Below, piece after piece: positions 5,744-11,153 of a stretch of 11,153 nt of DNA. Both the position numbers and the translations under genes were made by a program. How positions within the stretch are numbered: the stretch's first letter is position 1; the number at the start of each line of letters is the position of its first letter. Below the pieces are notes generated by a model that was not told the DNA's origin, made no database searches, and was given only the letters and a program-made list of their open reading frames with translations. Origin of the DNA: CAZRHR01 sp964599915 (GTDB lineage: Bacteria; Bacteroidota; Bacteroidia; CAIKAF01); contig CAZRHR010000080.1 of the NCBI GenBank assembly GCA_964599915.1, positions 1-11,153 of the forward strand, given 5' to 3'.

Positions 5744-6170
5744 CCCCGATATCCTCATTCCATAAATGGGGCTTTTCCTGAATGAAGTTTTCCATCATGT
5801 TTATGCATTCGGGTAAATCAAGGTCGATGACTTCGACCCCGTGAGATTCCATGAAGGCTTTGGCGCCGGGAAAGGTTCGAGATTCTCCTACGATGACTTT
5901 GGGGATTTTGAACTGAACTATGGTGCCGGCACACATATAACAGGGCATCAGGGTGCTATAAATGACGGTGTCTTTAAAGCTTCCTACGCGACCTGCGTTG
6001 TTTAAACAATCCATTTCGCCATGCAAAATGGGGTTGTTTTCTTGGACTCTTTTGTTATGTCCTTGGGCCACCAATTTTCCATTTTTTATAAGAACGGAGC
6101 CAATGGGAATGCCGCCTTCGGCTAATCCTTTTTTGGCCTCATCAATGGCCAAACGCATAAATTCATCCAT
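5736..6170 (-). CDS. Yeast-type cytosine deaminase (zinc-dependent, CDA superfamily)
   Basis: A 144-aa cytoplasmic deaminase, predicted to convert cytosine to uracil in pyrimidine salvage. The zinc site is complete: H50 and the proton-shuttling E52 in LHGEMDC, and C77/C80 in MPCYMC. N39 in GHN matches the substrate-contacting Asn. The whole protein follows yeast Fcy1: EGGIPIGSVLI, a KDT-TLMPC segment, GIPK/VVGE-like IPKVIVGE, and above all the C-terminal PHLWNEDIGE, where W137 and D140 match the residues that close over cytosine in the yeast enzyme. TadA and guanine deaminases lack this tail. Deamination of a related small base cannot be excluded. ATG 6170 lies 22 nt after hldD, so it is the last gene of the minus-strand operon. 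The stop codon and last residue are encoded within repeat copy B. Confidence 0.85.
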   Translation of the reverse strand: MDEFMRLAIDEAKKGLAEGGIPIGSVLIKNGKLVAQGHNKRVQENNPILHGEMDCLNNAGRVGSFKDTVIYSTLMPCYMCAGTIVQFKIPKVIVGESRTFPGAKAFMESHGVEVIDLDLPECINMMENFIQEKPHLWNEDIGEL

Positions 6171-6192
6171 GGTATTTTTTCTTTTTGATTCG

Positions 6193-7149
6193 TTATAAAG
6201 GTTTTCCCCATTGGGCCATGTATCGACTTACTCCTTCTTCCAAGGTTGTAAAGGGCTTGTCATAGCCTGCTTGCCTGAGTTTTTCCATACGAGCTTCCGT
6301 GAAATACTGGTACGTAGGCCTCAGGTTTTCAGGCATATCGATAAATCGAATGGGCGCATTGGGCGAAGTTTCTTTTACTACCGCCTTGGCCAAATCTAAG
6401 AAGGTGCGCGCCTGTCCGGTGCCTAAGTTATAGATGCCGGAGGTCGGTTGATGTTGCAAAAGCCAAAAAAGAACATCTACGACATCGTCCACGTAAATAA
6501 AATCGCGTTTCTGCTCGCCGTCTGCACATTCAGGTCGGTGAGACCGGAAAAGGGAAAGTTGGCCTGCATCCATAAGTTGATGTCGGCCATGCCAAACCAC
6601 GGAGGCCATTCGCCCTTTATGATGTTCTCCTGGTCCATAGACATTGAAAAATTTGAGCCCGGCCCAAAAGGGAGGCGTCACTTTCTCTTTCAAAGCAAAA
6701 ACGTCCATAAGGTGTTTAGACAGGGCATAAGGATTCAGGGGCTGAAGCTGCATGAGGTCCTCGTGGGCATCGCTGTAACCAAGGTCACCATTTCCATACG
6801 TTGCGGCAGAAGATGCGTAAAGGAAGGGGATGTGTTGTCGTGTGCAAAACTGCCAAAGACATTTGGTATAATCAGTATTGAGCCGTCGCAATAAGCCCAT
6901 GTCTTGTTCCATGGTGTTGGTTCGGGCACCTAGGTGAAGGACGGCGTCGGGGTGCAGGTGGTTGGTTTTGAGGAGCTCCGGCAGTAAATCCCGGGAAATG
7001 GTTTCTGCTGGTTTTAGGTTTTCCCAGTTGGGCCGTTTGTTCTCTGATTGGAATTGGTCGACTAAGGTGACCTGATGTCCTAATTGTAGGGCGTATCTGG
7101 CCACGTGACTTCCAATGAATCCCGCGGCACCGGTGATAAGTAGGTGCAT
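6193..7149 (-). CDS. hldD: ADP-L-glycero-D-manno-heptose 6-epimerase
   Basis: A 318-aa short-chain dehydrogenase/reductase that epimerises C6 of ADP-D-glycero-D-manno-heptose, the last step in making the heptose donor for LPS core. An N-terminal Rossmann fold carries GAAGFIGSH (residues 7-15). The active site has the SSAATYG segment (113-119), Y141 and K145 in NPYALSK, and K178 in HHKGRMASV; the family uses a Tyr and this Lys as opposed bases. Further family signatures are YGNGDLGYSD, FNVYGPGEHHKG, LFRSHRPECADGEQKRDF and YNLGTGQARTFLDLA. Length is normal. It starts 12 nt after scoB and ends 22 nt before the deaminase, consistent with one transcript. The strong motif set separates it from generic UDP-glucose 4-epimerases. 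Confidence 0.93.
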   Translation of the reverse strand: MHLLITGAAGFIGSHVARYALQLGHQVTLVDQFQSENKRPNWENLKPAETISRDLLPELLKTNHLHPDAVLHLGARTNTMEQDMGLLRRLNTDYTKCLWQFCTRQHIPFLYASSAATYGNGDLGYSDAHEDLMQLQPLNPYALSKHLMDVFALKEKVTPPFWAGLKFFNVYGPGEHHKGRMASVVWHGRHQLMDAGQLSLFRSHRPECADGEQKRDFIYVDDVVDVLFWLLQHQPTSGIYNLGTGQARTFLDLAKAVVKETSPNAPIRFIDMPENLRPTYQYFTEARMEKLRQAGYDKPFTTLEEGVSRYMAQWGKPL

Positions 7150-7161
7150 GTTCGGGGAAAC

Positions 7162-7815
7162 TTAAAAATTGATTTCAGGAACCTCTGCCGGAACATGTAA
7201 ACGACCGGCGGTTTTTTGTATAATCTCTTCAACGGAAATACCGGGCGCACGTTCCAACAAGTGAAAACCATCGGGACGAACATCGAAAACGCCTAAATCA
7301 GATACGATTTTTCGCACGCATTGGCGGCCGGTAATGGGCAACGTACAAGCCGGCAAAAGTTTGGATGCGCCATCTTTTGAGGTATGTTGCATGGCCACAA
7401 TGATGTTTTTTGCCGAGGCCACCAAATCCATGGCGCCTCCCATGCCTTTCACCATTTTACCCGGAATTTTCCAATTGGCAATGTCTCCATTATCGGCTAC
7501 TTCCATGGCGCCCAGCACCGTTAAATCTACTTTTCCTGCCCGAATCATGCCAAAACTCATGGCCGAATCAAAAAAAACGGAACCAGGAATGGTGGTAATG
7601 GTTTGCTTTCCTGCATTGATAAGGTCCGGGTCTTCTTCTCCTTCAAAGGGAAAGGGGCCCATGCCCAAAAGTCCATTTTCAGATTGAAGGACAATGGTCA
7701 TTCCCTCAGGAATATAATTGGCTACCAAGGTGGGAATACCAATGCCGAGGTTGACATACATGCCGTCTTTTAGTTCGCGGGCAATGCGTTGTGCAATTTG
7801 TTCTTTGGTCAGCAT
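7162..7815 (-). CDS. scoB: Succinyl-CoA:3-ketoacid CoA-transferase subunit B
   Basis: A 217-aa beta subunit of a two-chain family I CoA-transferase, which moves CoA from succinyl-CoA to acetoacetate (ketone-body use) or acts on related 3-oxoacids. The catalytic glutamate is E46 in the SENGLLG motif, which forms the acyl-CoA thioester. NLGIGIPTLVANY (22-34), GSVFFDSAMSFGMIRAGKVD, GAMEVADNGDIANW and GKMVKGMGGAMDLV are all typical of ScoB. It starts 9 nt after scoA, the usual paired order. Its product, acetoacetyl-CoA, would enter central metabolism together with the TCA cycle, but substrate choice (succinyl-CoA, acetyl-CoA or 3-oxoadipate) cannot be read from the sequence with certainty. Confidence 0.92.
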   Translation of the reverse strand: MLTKEQIAQRIARELKDGMYVNLGIGIPTLVANYIPEGMTIVLQSENGLLGMGPFPFEGEEDPDLINAGKQTITTIPGSVFFDSAMSFGMIRAGKVDLTVLGAMEVADNGDIANWKIPGKMVKGMGGAMDLVASAKNIIVAMQHTSKDGASKLLPACTLPITGRQCVRKIVSDLGVFDVRPDGFHLLERAPGISVEEIIQKTAGRLHVPAEVPEINF

Positions 7816-7824
7816 GTGTAAATA

Positions 7825-8523
7825 TTATTGACGTTTCCGGGTGGTCCGTTGTTCGATTCTTTTTTCATAGCCTGTCCCTTGGAAAATCCTATGGACATAA
7901 ATGCCGGGCGTATGAATTTGATCCGGATCTAAATCTCCGGCAGGTACAAGCTCTTCTACTTCGGCAATGGTGATTTTCCCGGCCATGGCCATGAGGGGGT
8001 TGAAATTTCTGGAGGTAGCACGGAAAATCAAGTTTCCTTGGGTGTCTCCTTTCCAGGCTTTTACCAGCGCAAAATCTGCGTCAAAGGCATATTCCATGAG
8101 GTATTCCTTTCCATTGAAGGTGCGTACCTCTTTGCCTTCCGCCACTTCTGTTCCCACTCCTGCCGGAGTGAAAATGGCGGGCATGCCGTATCCGGAAGCA
8201 AGGCATCGTGTGGCCAAGGTGCCTTGTGGAATAAGCTCCACTTCTAATTCTCCTGAAAGAAGCTGTCTTTCAAATTCTGCATTTTCGCCCACATAAGAGC
8301 TAATCATTTTCTTGACTTGCCTTTTTTGGAGCATGAGCCCAATGCCAAAATCATCGACACCGGCATTGTTGGAAATGCAGGTGAGTTGTTTGACTTGTTT
8401 TTTGACCAGTGCATCAATGCAGTTTTCTGGAATACCACATAAGCCGAAGCCTCCCAGCATAAGCGTTTGGCCGTCCTTTACATCGAAAAGTGCCTCATCT
8501 GCATGGGCGAATACTTTTTTCAT
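7825..8523 (-). CDS. scoA: Succinyl-CoA:3-ketoacid CoA-transferase subunit A
   Basis: A 232-aa alpha subunit of the same CoA-transferase. Family features: GGFGLCGIPE (24-33), the SNNAGVDDFGIGLML stretch, the YVGENAEFERQ segment, PQGTLATRCLASGYGMPAIFTPAGVGT, and KAWKGDTQGNLIFRATSRNFNP in the C-terminal half. The chain ends in a basic tail (KRIEQRTTRKRQ) that extends beyond the folded core. It lies 13 nt downstream of the PBP1A gene and 9 nt upstream of scoB on the same strand. The catalytic Glu is in ScoB; this chain contributes to CoA binding and the dimer. Confident as to family, less so as to exact substrate. Confidence 0.92.
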   Translation of the reverse strand: MKKVFAHADEALFDVKDGQTLMLGGFGLCGIPENCIDALVKKQVKQLTCISNNAGVDDFGIGLMLQKRQVKKMISSYVGENAEFERQLLSGELEVELIPQGTLATRCLASGYGMPAIFTPAGVGTEVAEGKEVRTFNGKEYLMEYAFDADFALVKAWKGDTQGNLIFRATSRNFNPLMAMAGKITIAEVEELVPAGDLDPDQIHTPGIYVHRIFQGTGYEKRIEQRTTRKRQ

Positions 8524-8536
8524 TCGTTAGGTATGT

Positions 8537-10861
8537 TTAATCGAATTTTGAGTTGAAATTTTCTTCCTTATCCCGAAAAATTTGTTCGGCTGCCTCTTCT
8601 TGACAATCGAAACCGTATTCTAGGGGTACTTCTGGTGCAGGAAAATCACCACGGTTCAGTTTAATGGTGGGATCATCATAAACTTTTCGCATAAAAAGCC
8701 CGAAAATCGGAAGGGCCATGTTGGCTCCTTGTCCATCTGCGGTACTGGCAAAATGCACGCTTCGGTCTTCGGCTCCTGTCCAAACCCCAGTGACCAAATC
8801 TGGTGTGCCGCCCATAAACCAGCCATCCGAGTTGTTTTGGGTGGTACCGGTTTTACCGGCTACGGGTTCTGTAAAGCGATATTTTCCACGCAGACGGCCG
8901 GCAGTTCCTTGTAAAACTACACCTTTGAGTAACTGCAGGGTGAGATAAGCGGTCTTTTCGCTCATCACTTCTTTTCTTTCCGGGGTAAATTGGGCAAGCA
9001 GATTTCCGTTTTTATCCTCAATGCGGGTGAGGAAAATCGGGGTCACCCTTACGCCTTTATTGAAGAAGGTTGCGAAAGCCGCCGTCATTTCAAAAACGGA
9101 AATATCTGGCGTTCCTAAAGCGATGGAAGGAACCGGGTCGATGTCTGAAGTAATGCCTAAGCGTCTTGCCATACTCACTACAGCTGATGGTCCGTATTGT
9201 TTCATCAACAACGCTGAAACATAATTGATGGAGTGGGCCAGGGCTTCCCTTAAAGTAACCATTTGGCCTTCTTTATATTCGCCGGAGTTCGATGGACACC
9301 ATGGCTTTCCTAAACCGTCCTCAATACAAACCCGGCTGTTGGGTACGCGTTCGCAAGGTGAACGTCCCTCTTCCATGGCCAGGGCATACACAAAGGGTTT
9401 AAAGGTTGAACCCACCTGACGGCCGCCCGCCGGAATAATTTTTCCAGTTTTTCCATCTTGCTTCCCCGCGCGTACATGGTCGTATTTGAAATGCCGATAA
9501 TCTATTCCTCCTACCCAGGCCTTGATATGTCCTGTGTGTGGATCCATCGCCATCATGCCGTTTTGTAGAAAGTACTTGTAATAAATGACGGAATCTCTGG
9601 GTGTCATTACCGTATCCACATCTCCCTTCCAGGAAAACACGGTCATTTCTACAGGCTGATTAAAAGCCGCTTGAATGTCGGCATCGGAAGCTCCAGCCGA
9701 TTTCATGGCGCGGTACCGGTCTGAATTTTTGATGCCGGATTGAATGATGGATTCTTTTTCATCGGCCGTTAGGCGTGAGCTAAAAGGTCCATTTTTGGCT
9801 CCTTTTTTCCGTTTGAAAAAAGTCTCCTGTAATCCTGCCATATGGGTTGAAACCGCCCATTCGGCATAACGCTGCATGCGCGAATCTATGGTGGTTTTAA
9901 TGCGCAACCCATCGGTAAAAAGGTTGTAGGGCTTGCCTGTAGTAGGATTAATGTTGGATTTACACCATACGTCAAGATCTTTTCTTAGTTCTTGCATGAA
10001 ATATGGCGCAAGTTCGCCATGTCCATATTGATTTTTCTTTACGCGGACGGCTAAAGCATCGTGGTCTTCTACCACAGTGGTGGTTTTTAAAGAATCAAAA
10101 GCTTCGGGTGTGAGTTTGTTGTTTCGCACCATTTGTGCCAATACTACATTGCGTCGTTGGGTGTGGCGCTCTAATTTTCTGAGCGGATCATAACTGGTCG
10201 GTGCTTTGAGCATACCAATCAGGGAAGCCGATTCTTGAATGGAAAGTTGGGCCGGCTCTTTTCCAAAGTAGACCCTCGCAGCAGATTGAATGCCAAAACT
10301 TTGTCGACCAAAATCGGCGCGGTTCAGGTACATGGTCAGGATTTCTTGCTTGGTATAATTTCTTTCCAAGCGGAAGGCGATCACCCACTCTTTGAATTTT
10401 TGGCGGATGCGTTCGAACCGGCTTTTGGGTTTTTCAGAAAAAAGTAATTTAGCCAATTGTTGGGTGAGGGTAGACCCTCCGCCTTTTTGTTGTCCTGTCA
10501 CCAAACCACTGACCACCCGGCCCAATGCACGCGCATCTACACCAGAGTGCTGGTGAAATCTTTCATCTTCCGTAGAAATTAGGGCGTCCACCATGTGGGG
10601 TGGGATATCTGAATAATCGATATTGACACGATTCTCCACATAATACCTTCCTAGCACTTTTCCATCTTCGGCATAAACGATGGAGGCGAGATTGAATTTT
10701 GGGTTTTCTAAATCATCAAAGTCTGGTAAGGGTCCGAAAACACCGATGGAAGTAATGATTAAGATGAAGTAAAGTAGCAGGAGTGGGGCGTGAATAACCC
10801 ACCACACATAGGGCAAAAACACAAAGGATTTAGCTGGAGATTTTGGATTTTTTGCCGACAT
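8537..10861 (-). CDS. Penicillin-binding protein 1A (bifunctional glycosyltransferase/transpeptidase)
   Basis: A 774-aa class A PBP that polymerises lipid II into glycan strands and cross-links them in the periplasm. A short basic cytoplasmic tail precedes a single membrane anchor (about 18-43). The GT51 domain (about 60-240) shows TEDERFHQHSG with catalytic E98, GGGSTLTQQLAK (127-138) and MYLNRADFGRQSFGI. The penicillin-binding transpeptidase domain has the nucleophile S485 in GSTFKPF, S544-I545-N546, and K670-T671-G672. The mid-part (about 300-440) contains an inter-domain insert rich in Lys. Length fits PBP1A. The start at 10861 lies 3 nt after the gldH stop; the gldH-PBP1A pair recurs in Bacteroidota from memory. 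It is followed 13 nt later by scoA, so it is probably co-transcribed. No missing catalytic residue was noticed. Confidence 0.95.
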   Translation of the reverse strand: MSAKNPKSPAKSFVFLPYVWWVIHAPLLLLYFILIITSIGVFGPLPDFDDLENPKFNLASIVYAEDGKVLGRYYVENRVNIDYSDIPPHMVDALISTEDERFHQHSGVDARALGRVVSGLVTGQQKGGGSTLTQQLAKLLFSEKPKSRFERIRQKFKEWVIAFRLERNYTKQEILTMYLNRADFGRQSFGIQSAARVYFGKEPAQLSIQESASLIGMLKAPTSYDPLRKLERHTQRRNVVLAQMVRNNKLTPEAFDSLKTTTVVEDHDALAVRVKKNQYGHGELAPYFMQELRKDLDVWCKSNINPTTGKPYNLFTDGLRIKTTIDSRMQRYAEWAVSTHMAGLQETFFKRKKGAKNGPFSSRLTADEKESIIQSGIKNSDRYRAMKSAGASDADIQAAFNQPVEMTVFSWKGDVDTVMTPRDSVIYYKYFLQNGMMAMDPHTGHIKAWVGGIDYRHFKYDHVRAGKQDGKTGKIIPAGGRQVGSTFKPFVYALAMEEGRSPCERVPNSRVCIEDGLGKPWCPSNSGEYKEGQMVTLREALAHSINYVSALLMKQYGPSAVVSMARRLGITSDIDPVPSIALGTPDISVFEMTAAFATFFNKGVRVTPIFLTRIEDKNGNLLAQFTPERKEVMSEKTAYLTLQLLKGVVLQGTAGRLRGKYRFTEPVAGKTGTTQNNSDGWFMGGTPDLVTGVWTGAEDRSVHFASTADGQGANMALPIFGLFMRKVYDDPTIKLNRGDFPAPEVPLEYGFDCQEEAAEQIFRDKEENFNSKFD

Positions 10862-10864
10862 AGG

Positions 10865-11153
10865 TTAAGGCTTAGGGGTGGAATAATGCTCAATTCTAAA
10901 GCCAATGTCCAAAATTCCGGGGAGCAATCCGTTGGCTACACGCATGGTATGCATGAGCTCAAAGGTATAGGGTCCGCGAAGAGGGAAATGCACATTCTCC
11001 CGGAATAAAAAACGCGCATCGCAAAGGTCTCCTGCGCAGTCTCCCAAGGGCTTGCCGGAAGGTTCCATCAGGTAAAACATGAGGGAATCTTTGGATTTTT
11101 CTCCATCCGGATAGGTGGTATGTAAAAACAGGTAAAGGTTTTGAAAAGGGTAG
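10865..11153 (-). CDS. gldH: Gliding motility lipoprotein GldH, C-terminal part (partial)
   Basis: The frame runs in from the right edge (5' end missing) and stops at 10865-10867, leaving about 95 residues. They begin YPFQNLYLFLHTTYPDG and continue with GKPLGDCAGD, FRENVHFPLRGPYTFEL, a MHTMR element and GILDIGFRIE. This pattern is that of GldH, a lipoprotein required for gliding motility and T9SS function in Bacteroidota, which sits in the cell envelope. An internal Met at 11080 is not the true start, since homology extends upstream to the window edge. The lipobox lies outside the window. The next gene, PBP1A, begins 3 nt after the stop. GldH here fits the use of T9SS by the surface protein in the cassette. 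Confidence 0.88.
   Translation of the reverse strand, partial: YPFQNLYLFLHTTYPDGEKSKDSLMFYLMEPSGKPLGDCAGDLCDARFLFRENVHFPLRGPYTFELMHTMRVANGLLPGILDIGFRIEHYSTPKP

Noticed and set aside
5736..6170. tRNA adenosine deaminase TadA or guanine deaminase
   Set aside because: The HGE and PCYMC motifs with the C-terminal W-x-E-D-I-G-E segment match yeast-type cytosine deaminase; TadA has HAE and lacks this tail.

Overview
The window comes from a Bacteroidota genome. Three things support this: a GldH gliding lipoprotein next to PBP1A, a type IX secretion (T9SS) C-terminal sorting domain, and a promoter of the Bacteroidota form (TTG plus TAnnTTTG). The order or genus cannot be fixed from the sequence. Moderate-GC, closely packed housekeeping genes flank a more AT-rich accessory insert.

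Layout: (i) 1-1377, plus strand: the 3' end of sucA (2-oxoglutarate dehydrogenase E1) and complete odhB/sucB (E2), a TCA-cycle pair. (ii) 1391-1566 and 5569-5743: two nearly identical direct copies of a ~175-bp palindrome-rich non-coding repeat. They bracket a ~4 kb cassette. (iii) Inside the cassette, in order: AT-rich non-coding DNA; a strong Bacteroidota-type promoter (1942-1973); a ~270-nt leader with two terminator-like hairpins separated by a run of 17 C; then two overlapping secreted-protein genes. The first has a SUMF1/FGE-like (C-type-lectin fold) domain. The second carries four 28-residue GGxGDGD repeats and a T9SS sorting domain. (iv) 5736-11153, minus strand: a tightly spaced run read as gldH (partial) - PBP1A - scoA - scoB - hldD - yeast-type cytosine deaminase, with gaps of 3-22 nt, so probably one operon. 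It combines envelope functions (gliding/T9SS lipoprotein, peptidoglycan polymerisation, ADP-heptose for LPS core) with ketone-body CoA transfer and pyrimidine salvage.

The sucA-odhB unit and the minus-strand operon converge, and the cassette sits in the convergent gap. Its downstream repeat runs into the deaminase gene and supplies its stop codon. The most interesting feature is the cassette as a whole: a repeat-flanked surface/secreted module behind a leader with a long homopolymeric C tract and tandem terminator hairpins. That is a plausible phase-variable or attenuated expression switch. The arrangement is visible in the sequence; the regulatory interpretation is inference.
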